Notes under the pieces: model-generated
Database searches by the model: none
Told to the model about the DNA's origin: nothing
The model's input: the letters and a program-made list of their open reading frames with translations, nothing else
In this document: piece after piece, positions 15,355 through 23,040 of the stretch
Position numbering within the stretch: position 1 is the first letter of the stretch
Layout of the letters: each line of letters opens with the position of its first letter
NCBI GenBank assembly: GCA_023150455.1
Contig: JAKLKW010000037.1
Location: 1 to 33,443 of the forward strand
Origin: Alphaproteobacteria bacterium
Lineage (GTDB): Bacteria; Pseudomonadota; Alphaproteobacteria; JAEULC01
Direction of reading: 5' to 3'
Length of the DNA stretch: 33,443 nt
Translations under genes and position numbers: made by a program

Positions 15355-15390
15355 CCGGCCGGGCGGCGGGACGGTCCGCCGCCCGGCCGG
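15355..15390 (-). repeat. Strong intercistronic hairpin after fdhB
   Basis: A perfect 15-bp GC-rich stem, CCGGCCGGGCGGCGG at 15355-15369 pairing with 15376-15390, with the loop GACGGT. It begins 11 bp after the fdhB stop and precedes the lipoprotein-fdhC part of the same operon. There is no T-run on the minus strand, so it probably shields the 3' end of the fdhA-fdhB message or attenuates read-through. Confidence 0.65.
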
Positions 15391-15401
15391 CCCGTTTCGG
15401 A

Positions 15402-15998
15402 TCAGGACCCAGTCTTGCTTTGATACGCCGTGCCCCAGCCCCAGGCGCCGGAGCCGAAGCCGCGCGCCACGACGCGTTCGCGGTAGATGTCGGACACCGC
15501 GTCGCCGTCGCCGGCCAAGAGCGCCTTGGTCGAGCACATCTCGGCGCACAGCGGCAGCTTGCCTTCGGCAATGCGGTTGCGGCCGTACTTCTTGAACTCG
15601 GCCTCCGAGTTGGCCTGCTCCGGCCCGCCGGCGCAGAAGGTGCACTTGTCCATCTTGCCGCGGCTGCCGAAGTTACCGGCCTGCGGGTACTGCGGCGCGC
15701 CGAACGGACACGCATAGAAGCAGTAGCCGCAGCCGATGCACAGGTCCTTGTTGTGCAGCACGACGCCCTGCTCGGTCTGGTAGAAGCAGTCGACCGGGCA
15801 GACCGCCTTGCAGGGCGGATCCGAGCAGTGCATGCAGGCGACCGATATCGAGCGTTCGCCCGGCTTGCCGTCGTTGATCGTCACGACGCGCCGGCGGTTC
15901 ACGCCCCAGGGCACATCGTGCTCGTTCTTGCAGGCGGTGACGCAGGCGTTGCACTCGATGCACCGCTCGGCGTCGCAGAGGAATTTCATGCGTGCCAT
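15402..15998 (-). CDS. fdhB: Formate dehydrogenase iron-sulfur (beta) subunit
   Basis: A 198-residue ferredoxin-like subunit carrying electrons from the FdhA active site to cytochrome b. Four cysteine groups fit four [4Fe-4S] clusters: CIECNACVTAC, CMHCSDPPCKAVCP, CIGCGYCFYACP and C-x2-C...C in KCTFC/LCAEMC. It lacks the C-terminal membrane helix of E. coli FdnH and is shorter, as in many alphaproteobacterial enzymes. It starts 19 bp after the fdhA stop, with GTGAGGG upstream of ATG 15998. Confidence 0.94.
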   Translation of the reverse strand: MARMKFLCDAERCIECNACVTACKNEHDVPWGVNRRRVVTINDGKPGERSISVACMHCSDPPCKAVCPVDCFYQTEQGVVLHNKDLCIGCGYCFYACPFGAPQYPQAGNFGSRGKMDKCTFCAGGPEQANSEAEFKKYGRNRIAEGKLPLCAEMCSTKALLAGDGDAVSDIYRERVVARGFGSGAWGWGTAYQSKTGS

Positions 15999-16016
15999 GT
16001 TACGTGTCCCTCACCC

Positions 16017-18932
16017 TCAAGCTTTCTCGATCCGACACAGCGTGACCTTGGTTTCCTGCATCTGGGTCACGATGTCGTATCCATAGGTCGTGCAGACGTT
16101 GGCCGACTCGCCGAGCACATAGGGATCGGCGCCCTCGGGGTACTTCTTCCTGAGGTCCGCGCCCATCCAGTGGCCGGCGAAGTGGAACGGCATGAACGCG
16201 ACGTTCTTGCCGACGCGTTCGGTGACCATCGCCTTGACCCTCACCTTCCCGCCTTCCGGGCTCACCACCCAGACCATCTGGCCGTCCTTGATGCCGTTCT
16301 GGTTGGCGTTGAAGGGGTTGATCTCGACGAACATGTCCTGCTGCAGCTCGGCCAGCCACGGGTTCGACCGCGTCTCCTCGCCGCCGCCCTCGTACTCGAC
16401 CAGGCGGCCCGAGGTCAGGACGATCGGGAACTGCTTGCCGGCGTCCTTGTTCTTGTCCTGGACCGTCTTGAACAGCAACGGCAGGCGCCAATGGCGCTTG
16501 ACGTCGTTGTGGGTGGGATACTTGGCGATCATCTCCGGATCGGGCGAATAGAGCGGCTCGCGGTGCTGCGGGATGCCGTCCGGGAAGTTCCAGGCGACGC
16601 AGCGCGCCTTGGCGTTACCGAACGGCGCGCAGCCGTGCTTGATCGCCACGCGCTGGATGCCGCCCGACAGGTCGATGCTCCACAAGACGCCGTCGGCCTT
16701 GTCGGGACCGCCGCCGATCTTCTCGATCGTCTCGCGCTCCTTGTCGGTCAGGTCCTTGTCCCAGCCGAGCTTCTTGAGGACGCCGTAGCTGAACTGCGGA
16801 TAGCCGTCCTTGATCTCGGAGCCCGGGTTGAAGGCGCCCTCGGCCAGCATGTTCTCGCCCCACTTCTTCAAGGCGTCGGGCGGGGTCAGGCCGAACAGGT
16901 TGCGGAACGACAAGCCGCCCTCGGCGACCGGCTTGGACTGGTCGTAGAGGTTGGGCGTGCCCGGATGCTTGATCTCGGCGGTGCCCCAGCAGGGCCAGGG
17001 CAGCCCGTAGTACTCGCCGTCGCACGGGCCGCCGTTGGCCCGGAGCGTCGTGCGGTCGAAGGTCGCCTGGTTCGCCAGGTGCAGCTTCAGCCGTTCGGGC
17101 GACTGCCCGGTGTAGCCGATGGTCCACACGCCGCGGTTGATCTCGCGCAGGATCGATTCCGGCTCCGGGATCGTGCCGTTGACCTTGATGTGTTTGAACA
17201 TCTCCTTCTCGAAGCCGAGCTTCTTCGCGAAGAGATACATGATCTCGTGGTCGCGCTTGCACTCGAACACCGGCTTGAAGACCTCGTAGCCCCACTGCAG
17301 CGAGCGGTTCGACGCGGTGCGCGAGCCGTCGGTCTCGAGCTGCGTCGCCGCCGGCAGCAGATACACGCCGTCCTTGCGGTCGTGCATCACCGCCGACATC
17401 GTCGGGTACGGGTCGATGACGACCAGCATGTCGAGCTTTTCCATCGCCTTCTTCATGTCGGGCATGCGCGTCTGCGAGTTCGGCGCATGGCCCCAGAAGA
17501 ACACGGCGCGGATGTTGTCGGGCTGGTCGATGTTCTCCTTGGCCTCGAGCACGCCGTCATGCCAGCGCGACAGCGGCATGCCGGGCTTGGTCATCATGTC
17601 GGCCTTGCCGTCGAAGCGGCCCTTCAGGTAGTCGCCGCTGACGTCCCACACCCGCGCCCAATGCGCCCAGGCGCCCGGCGCGACGCCGTAGTAGCCGGGC
17701 AGGGTCGCCGGCTCGACGCCGAGGTCGGTCGCACCCTGCACGTTGTCGTGGCCGCGGAAGATGTTGGCGCCGCCGCCCGACACGCCGATGTTGCCGAGCG
17801 CCAGCTGCAGCACGCAGTAGGCGCGGACATTGGCGTTGCCGATCGTGTGCTGGGTGCCGCCCATGCACCAGATCAAGGTGCCGGGGCGGTTGTTCGCGAG
17901 CGTGCGCGCGACGCGCTTGATCTGCGAGGCGGGCGTGCCGGTGACGCGCTCGGTCTCCTCCGGCGTCCACTTCTTGCACTCCTCGCGGATCGCCTCCATG
18001 CCCCAGACGCGCTTCTTGATGTACTCCTTGTCCTCCCAGCCGTTCTCCAGGATCTGGTTGAGGATGCCCCAGATCAGCGCGACGTCGGTGCCGGGCCGGA
18101 AGCGCACGTACTCGTCGGCATGCGCGGCCGTGCGCGTGAAGCGCGGGTCGCACACGATCATCGGCGCGCCGTTCTGCTCCTTGCCCTTCAGGATGTGCAT
18201 CATCGCGACCGGGTGCGCCTCGGCCGCGTTGCTGCCGATCATGAAGATGGCCTTGGACTTGTGGATGTCGTTGTAGCTGTTGGTCATCGCGCCGTAGCCC
18301 CAGGTCTGGGCCACGCCGGCGACCGTCGTGGAATGGCAGATGCGCGCCTGGTGGTCGATGTTGTTCGAGCCCCAGAACGCGGCGAACTTGCGGATCAGGT
18401 AGGCCTGCTCGTTCGAATGCTTGGCCGAGCCGAGGATGTAGACGCCGTCGGGCCCGGACTTCTTGCGGATCTCGAGCATCTTGTCGCCGATCTCGTTGAT
18501 GGCGACATCCCACGAGATGCGCGTCCATTTCCCGCCGACCAGCTTCATCGGGTACTTGAGGCGCCGCTCGCCGTGCGCATGCTCGCGGATCGCCGCGCCC
18601 TTGGCGCAATGCGCGCCGAGGTTCAGCGGGCTGTCGAAGGTCGGCTCCTGGCCGATCCAGACGCCGTTCTGCACCTCGGCCGTGACCGTGCAGCCGACCG
18701 AGCAGTGCGTGCAGATGTTCTTGATCAGCTTGATCTCGCCGCCCTTGGCGGCTTGAGCCTCGGCCTTCCTGACCATGCCGCCCGTGAGCGAGGCCGCGGC
18801 CGCCAGGCCGCCGGCCGCGAGGCCCGAGCGCTTGAGGAAGGTGCGCCGGTCGACCGCGCCGCCCACCACGCCGGCCAGCGCCTTGGTCAGCCGCGAGCCG
18901 GTCGCGGCACCGTTCGTGCGTTTCGTCAGCAT
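16017..18932 (-). CDS. fdhA: Formate dehydrogenase catalytic subunit, Mo/W-bis-MGD
   Basis: A 971-residue periplasmic enzyme that oxidises formate to CO2. A Tat signal (DRRTFLKRSG at 28-37) shows export as a folded protein. Next comes the [4Fe-4S] site C74, C77, C81 and C109 (CTHCSVGC...GAHCAKG). C199-H200 (ARICHSTTVAG) is the metal-ligand pair; E. coli FdnG has selenocysteine there. The molybdopterin domains follow (GSNAAEAHPVAMMH, FRPGTDVALIWG, GGGANIFRGHDNVQG), with a dinucleotide-binding C-terminal domain. No in-frame TGA is present. ATG 18932 is preceded by GGGAGGA. The Tat peptide gene lies upstream, and the TorD chaperone further up. Confidence 0.96.
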   Translation of the reverse strand: MLTKRTNGAATGSRLTKALAGVVGGAVDRRTFLKRSGLAAGGLAAAASLTGGMVRKAEAQAAKGGEIKLIKNICTHCSVGCTVTAEVQNGVWIGQEPTFDSPLNLGAHCAKGAAIREHAHGERRLKYPMKLVGGKWTRISWDVAINEIGDKMLEIRKKSGPDGVYILGSAKHSNEQAYLIRKFAAFWGSNNIDHQARICHSTTVAGVAQTWGYGAMTNSYNDIHKSKAIFMIGSNAAEAHPVAMMHILKGKEQNGAPMIVCDPRFTRTAAHADEYVRFRPGTDVALIWGILNQILENGWEDKEYIKKRVWGMEAIREECKKWTPEETERVTGTPASQIKRVARTLANNRPGTLIWCMGGTQHTIGNANVRAYCVLQLALGNIGVSGGGANIFRGHDNVQGATDLGVEPATLPGYYGVAPGAWAHWARVWDVSGDYLKGRFDGKADMMTKPGMPLSRWHDGVLEAKENIDQPDNIRAVFFWGHAPNSQTRMPDMKKAMEKLDMLVVIDPYPTMSAVMHDRKDGVYLLPAATQLETDGSRTASNRSLQWGYEVFKPVFECKRDHEIMYLFAKKLGFEKEMFKHIKVNGTIPEPESILREINRGVWTIGYTGQSPERLKLHLANQATFDRTTLRANGGPCDGEYYGLPWPCWGTAEIKHPGTPNLYDQSKPVAEGGLSFRNLFGLTPPDALKKWGENMLAEGAFNPGSEIKDGYPQFSYGVLKKLGWDKDLTDKERETIEKIGGGPDKADGVLWSIDLSGGIQRVAIKHGCAPFGNAKARCVAWNFPDGIPQHREPLYSPDPEMIAKYPTHNDVKRHWRLPLLFKTVQDKNKDAGKQFPIVLTSGRLVEYEGGGEETRSNPWLAELQQDMFVEINPFNANQNGIKDGQMVWVVSPEGGKVRVKAMVTERVGKNVAFMPFHFAGHWMGADLRKKYPEGADPYVLGESANVCTTYGYDIVTQMQETKVTLCRIEKA

Positions 18933-18954
18933 TGGTGTCCTCCCGCGGGCCGGC

Positions 18955-19179
18955 TCAGAACTTGGCCAGCTTGTAGTAGGTCTTCACGTGCGCGGTCTCG
19001 CGATAGCCCTCGGGCTTCGCGATGGCCGCCTCGGCCGGGGCGACCTTGCCGCCGGCGACGGCGGCCACGCCCAAGGCGCCGGCGCCCAAACCGGTCCTGC
19101 GGATGAACGCGCGCCGGCCGATCGCCGGCGTCTGGCGCGTCGTGTCGTGCTTTCGGTCGCTCCCGGTTCTGTCAGTCAT
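18955..19179 (-). CDS. Formate dehydrogenase region Tat-target small protein
   Basis: A 74-residue protein that is mostly a Tat signal (IGRRAFIRRTGLGAG, then a hydrophobic stretch ending APAEA) with a short mature tail (YRETAHVKTYYKLAKF). It matches the family known as formate dehydrogenase-region Tat target. Its gene always sits beside fdhA; the function is unknown. The start is ATG 19179, with GTGAGG upstream; GTG 19188 is possible. It ends 22 bp before fdhA. Confidence 0.85.
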   Translation of the reverse strand: MTDRTGSDRKHDTTRQTPAIGRRAFIRRTGLGAGALGVAAVAGGKVAPAEAAIAKPEGYRETAHVKTYYKLAKF

Positions 19180-19220
19180 GGGCCTCACCCTTTCTCACGT
19201 CATTCGTTGTCCGCGGCGGA

Positions 19221-19826
19221 TCATTCCATCGCGAACGCTTCCGCCTCGATGTCGATGAACCGACGGCCGATCGAACCGACCGGCATGTAGAGCCGCGCCG
19301 ACTTGGCCGCGGCGAGATCGTCGAAGAAGCGGCCGGCCCAGGGCGCGAGATGGCGATCGAAGAACCGGCGCTGCTCGTCCAGCGTCGCCGGCGCGCCGAA
19401 TCGGCCCTCGATCAGCCCTGCCATCATTTCGCACAGCGCGCCGATATGGTCCTCGGGCTCCGCCACGTCGTCGGACGCGGCCATGCCCAGGCGCATCATG
19501 TCGTCGCGCAGCCGCGCCAGCGGCTTCTCGTGGAGGAAACCGGTCAGATAGTAGGACGCGTAGGGCAGGACCTCGCCCTGCGTCAGGCCGATGAAGAGGG
19601 CGTTGTACTCCTCCTCGGCCGCCGCAGGCGCGGTGTCGCGCGCCGCCGCCGCGAGCGCGGCGAAGGCGCGGCCGAGCTTGCTGTCGTCGCCCTGAAGCTG
19701 CTCGAGCCGCGAAAGCTGGGCGGCCGACGGCGCGCGCGCCATCAGCGCCCCGAGCAACGCATAGACCTGGACGCGTGCGCGATCTTCTTCGGCGATGTCC
19801 AGGGCTGCGGCTTCTGCGGCCAACAC
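19221..19826 (-). CDS. TorD/DmsD-family chaperone for formate dehydrogenase
   Basis: The recognisable domain is LDIAEEDRARVQVYALLGALM to EYNALFIGLTQGEVLPYASYY, TGFLHEKPLARLRDDMMRLG and EPEDHIGALCEMMAGLI, typical of TorD-type redox enzyme maturation proteins. These bind Tat-exported molybdoenzymes, here presumably FdhA, and proofread cofactor insertion. I prefer GTG 19826, which has GAGGA eight bases upstream and yields 201 residues; ATG 19862 is an alternative. The frame has no stop up to 20483, so it is open into the transposase relic: a gene caller may report one 420-residue protein (19221-20483). The next gene downstream is the Tat peptide. Confidence 0.85.
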   Translation of the reverse strand: MLAAEAAALDIAEEDRARVQVYALLGALMARAPSAAQLSRLEQLQGDDSKLGRAFAALAAAARDTAPAAAEEEYNALFIGLTQGEVLPYASYYLTGFLHEKPLARLRDDMMRLGMAASDDVAEPEDHIGALCEMMAGLIEGRFGAPATLDEQRRFFDRHLAPWAGRFFDDLAAAKSARLYMPVGSIGRRFIDIEAEAFAME

Positions 19827-20044
19827 CCGACGTTTCCTCACCCATCCGAACGCATAACTCATGCCGCTCTTGCCGACGGCTTGGGCACCGCCCGTCGTCG
19901 GGGCACTGCCTTGAGTTGCAACCGGGGTATAAGCCCCCGAAAGATTTTTAGTATGCCAACGATCGGGAGTTTGACGGTTGCGGGTGTGCGAAGTCAATTG
20001 AATTTGGCTGCTATATAGTTGGCAAACCCGGATTATGGCGGCCT
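19827..20044 (-). mobile_element. Right-end remnant of an IS1595-type element
   Basis: This stretch is AT-richer than its neighbours. From the transposase side it reads TTTGCCAACTATATAGC, then a segment containing ACTAAAAATC, then TACCCCGGTTGCAACTC and AAGGCAGTGCC, ending about 19902. It looks like the 3' end and terminal repeat of an insertion sequence. I cannot find the matching left repeat, so both ends of the element are not defined. It carries no recognisable protein, although the reading frame is open by chance. Confidence 0.45.
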
Positions 20045-20483
20045 CGGCATGAGCCTCGCCATGCGCCGGGTTGATTTCCGGCAAACGACCCTCGGCCCGC
20101 GCCTCGTCCAGCCGCTTCGCCAGGGCCCATGCGCTCTTGTAGCTGATGCGCAGCAGCCCGTGCAGCGCGTGCGCGGATATCCCGTTCGGCCGCTGGGCAT
20201 GGAGGAACAGCGCGAGCAGCTGCTTGTGCAGGGCGATATGCGACGATTCGAACGGCGTGCCGACCTTGACCGTGAACTGCTTGCGGCACGCGGCGCATTT
20301 CTTGAGGCCCAGGCGCGTGGTCTTGCCCCGCAGGGCGTAGACCCGGCCGACGGTACCGCAGTGCGGACAGACCGGGCCGTTCGGCCACCGCGCCGTCTCG
20401 AGAACCCCCAGCGCGGCCGCTTCGTCGTGGAAGCAGCGATCCGGCGGTATCGTCGCGCCCGATCCGCGCTCCGACCCTGGCAA
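20045..20483 (-). pseudogene. IS1595/ISXO2-type transposase, N-terminal fragment
   Basis: The fragment has the N-terminal zinc ribbon of IS1595 (ISXO2-like) transposases, ARWPNGPVCPHCG, then KCAACRKQFTVKVGTPFESS, and the helix HALHGLLRISYKSAWALAKR. The DDE catalytic domain is absent, so it cannot transpose. The open frame starts at TTG 20483, only 2 bp after the DUF3306 stop, and continues without a stop through the IS end into the TorD gene. The insertion broke the spacing between DUF3306 and TorD, which are neighbours in typical operons, but left a possible in-frame zinc ribbon-TorD fusion. Confidence 0.75.
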
Positions 20484-20485
20484 GG

Positions 20486-21025
20486 TCAGCTTTGCCGCGG
20501 CGGCCCGTCCTCGCCCGCCGCCTTTTTCTTCTTCGCCCCGTCCGCGTCATCGCCCTGCGTCGCGCCGTCGGCCGGGGAACCGCTCGGTTCGGCCGCCGGC
20601 GAAGAGCGGCGGTCCTCGGTCCGCTCCGCCGCCGCCTCGATCCGGTCGGCAAATCCCCCGCCGACCTCGTAGGAGGTCGCCACGGCCTCGCCGGTGACGA
20701 GCTTGGTGAAGTCGACGTTCTGGAAGTCGAACGGGTCCGGCGTCGCGATCGTCGGATCGCTGGCCCAGAGCTTGCGCAGCGCCTGCTGGCGCAGCGCCTC
20801 GGGCACGCCCTTGCGCAGAAACGCCGTGAAATCGGAGTCCTTGGTCAGGCTTTCGACCGGCGGCAGCTCGGAGACCCGCTTCTCATCGATTTTCTTTTCC
20901 TTACTGATGGTTATCGTGGTTTCCTGAGAGTTTGATGCTACATCAGAAGATGCGCGCCTAACCTCTTCCCGCTCCTTGGTCTTCAGCCGCGACCAGCGCT
21001 TGAGGAAGCCTTCCGCGCCGCTCAT
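20486..21025 (-). CDS. DUF3306 protein of the formate dehydrogenase operon
   Basis: A 179-residue protein with the DUF3306 core: GFLKRWSRLK at the N-terminus, then FTAFLRKGVPEALRQQALRKLWASDP and DPFDFQNVD. The C-terminal 45 residues are low-complexity, charged (AKKKKAAGEDGPPRQS). Function unknown; found in FDH accessory loci. Start ATG 21025 with GGAGCGGGGA upstream; ATGA overlap with the DUF3305 stop. Confidence 0.8.
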   Translation of the reverse strand: MSGAEGFLKRWSRLKTKEREEVRRASSDVASNSQETTITISKEKKIDEKRVSELPPVESLTKDSDFTAFLRKGVPEALRQQALRKLWASDPTIATPDPFDFQNVDFTKLVTGEAVATSYEVGGGFADRIEAAAERTEDRRSSPAAEPSGSPADGATQGDDADGAKKKKAAGEDGPPRQS

Positions 21026-21519
21026 CGGCGTCCCCGCTCCAATGCTGCCGGCGTGCGCTTGCGCTTGATGAAGGGCTGATCGACATGGAAGCGCTCGATG
21101 AAGCTTTTCATCCACTCGGCGATCACCGGCGGCATCGCGACGCCATCGACGACGTCGTCGCCGACCTCGGCCCAGGCCTGCGCCTCGTCGGGCGCGGCGG
21201 TGACCTGGAAGGCGAAGATCGGCAGCCCGCCGGGGCCGTCGCCGTGGCGGAGCGCGACATAGAGGCGCGGCTCGCCGCTCGCCAGGTTGAACCGGTAGCT
21301 TTCAGTCTCCTTGCGGTGGAGCGCGAGCTCGACGGCGCCGAGATAGAACTGCTGCTTGCCCGGCTCCTCGCCCAGCCGGGTGCCGGGCGGCAGGTCGGGC
21401 GGCGCCTCGAGCACGGCGTGGGGCCGCCAATCATGGTCCGCCCAAGGGCTGTCCAATGCCCGCCGCACCGCCACGATGCCGACGGTTACCGCCTCTGCAG
21501 TCTGCATGCCCGGATTCAT
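21022..21519 (-). CDS. DUF3305 protein of the formate dehydrogenase operon
   Basis: A 165-residue protein matching DUF3305: VGIVAVRRALDSPWADHDWRPHAVL, LGAVELALHRKETESYRFNLASGEPRLYVAL and AEWMKSFIERFHVDQPFIKRKR. DUF3305 and DUF3306 are paired accessory genes of FDH operons, with unknown function. The start could be ATG 21519 or ATG 21507; neither has a strong Shine-Dalgarno site. It is the first gene of the operon as far as seen; the YbaK gene ends 22 bp away, on the same strand. Confidence 0.8.
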   Translation of the reverse strand: MNPGMQTAEAVTVGIVAVRRALDSPWADHDWRPHAVLEAPPDLPPGTRLGEEPGKQQFYLGAVELALHRKETESYRFNLASGEPRLYVALRHGDGPGGLPIFAFQVTAAPDEAQAWAEVGDDVVDGVAMPPVIAEWMKSFIERFHVDQPFIKRKRTPAALERGRR

Positions 21520-21541
21520 AGCACGGTCCGGGGCCGGGCGG

Positions 21542-22027
21542 TTACCGCCTGGCGATGTCGGCCACCTCGCCCCCGGTCATGGCGACAAGCTGGTCGGCCC
21601 TGAGCTTGAACACGGCATTGGGCGTGCCGGCCGCCGCCCAGATCTCGCCCAGCGCCAGGAGATCGCGGTCGATGTAGGTCTTGATCCGTTCGGGATGGGC
21701 GAGCGGCGGCACGCCGCCGATGGCGTAGCCGGTGCGCTCGCGCACGAAGGCGGCGTCGGGCCGCGTGACTTTCTCGCCCAGCAGCTGGGCCAGCTTCTTC
21801 TCGTCGACCCGGTTCTCGCCGCTGGCGATCACCAGGACCGGCCGGTTGCCGGGCTCGGTGCGGAAGATCAGCGACTTGGCGATGCGCGACACGGTCGTGC
21901 CGACCGCCGCCGCGGCCTCGGCCGACGTGCGGGTCGAGGCCTCGAGCTCGACCACGCGCACGTCGAAGCCGCCCGCGGTCAGCGTGTCCTGCACCTTGCG
22001 GGCGCTGGGGCTCAGCGATGGGCTCAC
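21542..22027 (-). CDS. YbaK/ProX-type aminoacyl-tRNA deacylase
   Basis: A 161-residue single-domain protein. Family signs are TSAEAAAAVG, IAKSLIFRTEPGNRPVLVIASG with the catalytic-site lysine, and YAIGGVPPLAH. Members hydrolyse mischarged aminoacyl-tRNAs (such as Cys- or Ala-tRNAPro) in trans. The subclass cannot be fixed by eye. GTG 22027 has GAGGAGG seven bases upstream. The gene runs in the same direction as proC, separated by the paired palindromes at 22046-22102. Confidence 0.87.
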   Translation of the reverse strand: MSPSLSPSARKVQDTLTAGGFDVRVVELEASTRTSAEAAAAVGTTVSRIAKSLIFRTEPGNRPVLVIASGENRVDEKKLAQLLGEKVTRPDAAFVRERTGYAIGGVPPLAHPERIKTYIDRDLLALGEIWAAAGTPNAVFKLRADQLVAMTGGEVADIARR

Positions 22028-22045
22028 GGGCGTCCTCCTCGCCGA

Positions 22046-22102
22046 GGCAGCCGTTGATCCGGCTGCCGGCTCAAATATTTGGCGCGCGGATCAACGCGCG
22101 CC
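22046..22102. repeat. Paired palindromes (BIME-like), copy 2; may end proC
   Basis: Two perfect hairpins face each other: GGCAGCCG (22046-22053) with 22060-22067, loop TTGATC, and GGCGCGCG (22081-22088) with 22095-22102, loop GATCAA. The loops are complementary to each other. The 13-base spacer contains AAATATTT. The right hairpin begins at the proC stop, and its minus-strand downstream flank is AAATATTTGAG, a weak terminator. The right hairpin also matches, apart from one base, the reverse complement of the hairpin at 8-29, so it belongs to the same family. Confidence 0.6.
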
Positions 22103-22920
22103 TAGCCGGCCAGCTCGCGCGAGCGCCGCGTCGCGGCGGCGATGGCGCGCGTGAACAGCGGCTGCAGCCCGTCCGGCGCCATCAGGATCTTCAGCGCCTC
22201 GAGCGTGGTGCCGCCGGGGCTGGTGACGTTCTGGCGCAGCACCGATGCCGGCTCGCTCGACAGCCGCGCCAGCTCGCCCGCGCCGGACACGGTCGCGCGC
22301 GCCAGCTTCATGGCGAGATCCGGCGGCAGGCCGGCATCGATCCCGGCCTGCGCCAGCACTTCGATCAGCAGGAACACATAGGCCGGCCCGCCGCCCGACA
22401 CCGCCGTGACGGCGTCGAGCAGGCCTTCGTCCTCGACCCAGTGCACCGCGCCGACGGCCTGCAGCAGCTTCGACGCCACGTCGCGCTGCGCCGCGGAGAC
22501 GTGCTTGTTGCCGGCCGCCACGGTGGCGCCGCGCCCGACGGCGGCCGGCGTGTTCGGCATCGAGCGCACGACGGCCGCTTCATCGCCGAGATGGCGCGCG
22601 AAATAGGCGAGCGTCTTGCCGGCGGCGATCGACAGGTACAACGGCTTGGCCGCGCCGAACCTGGCGATGCCGGCGAGCGCCGCATCCATCGTCTGCGGCT
22701 TGACCGCGAGCAGCACGACGGAAGGCCTGAGCGTCGCGGGCAGCGCCTCCGCGGCGGAGACGTGCGCGATCCCGGCCTGGCCGGCGAAATCGCGCATGGC
22801 CGCCGCGTTCGGCTCGAGCACGGTCACCGGCATGGCCGCGCCGCCCGCGATGCCCTGGTCGAGCCAGCCGCGCAGCAGCGCGCCACCCATCTTGCCGCAG
22901 CCGAGAAGAAGCAGAGACAT
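22102..22920 (-). CDS. proC: Pyrroline-5-carboxylate reductase
   Basis: A 272-residue cytosolic NAD(P)H-dependent enzyme, last step of proline synthesis. The N-terminal Rossmann loop reads LLLGCGKMGGALLRGW; VLLAVKPQTM and NTPAAVGRG are typical; the C-terminal signature SVLRQNVTSPGGTTLEAL is the P5CR pattern. The length is normal. ATG 22920 follows the short gap 22921-23040, in which I see nothing clear. Confidence 0.95.
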   Translation of the reverse strand: MSLLLLGCGKMGGALLRGWLDQGIAGGAAMPVTVLEPNAAAMRDFAGQAGIAHVSAAEALPATLRPSVVLLAVKPQTMDAALAGIARFGAAKPLYLSIAAGKTLAYFARHLGDEAAVVRSMPNTPAAVGRGATVAAGNKHVSAAQRDVASKLLQAVGAVHWVEDEGLLDAVTAVSGGGPAYVFLLIEVLAQAGIDAGLPPDLAMKLARATVSGAGELARLSSEPASVLRQNVTSPGGTTLEALKILMAPDGLQPLFTRAIAAATRRSRELAG

Positions 22921-23040
22921 GGATGCTTAGCCCCGCGACAACAGACATCCGCCAGGACGACGGGTGTTCCAAGCCGATCTTACGGCGAAGGATGCGGCCG
23001 AAACAGCCGATGGATCAACTGCCGGCGACGGCCCTGCCGC

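Noticed and set aside
18336..18338. Selenocysteine in FdhA
   Set aside because: The active-site codon encodes cysteine (C199 in ARICHS) and no in-frame TGA or downstream selenocysteine hairpin is present.
15204..19106. 1300-residue plus-strand frame opposite fdhA/fdhB
   Set aside because: Shadow of fdhA in GC-rich DNA; no start site context, domain or coding logic.
23005..23030. Another GATCAA-loop hairpin between proC and the YbjN gene
   Set aside because: GATCAA is present, but the flanks (CCGATG and CTGCCGG) do not pair into a stem.
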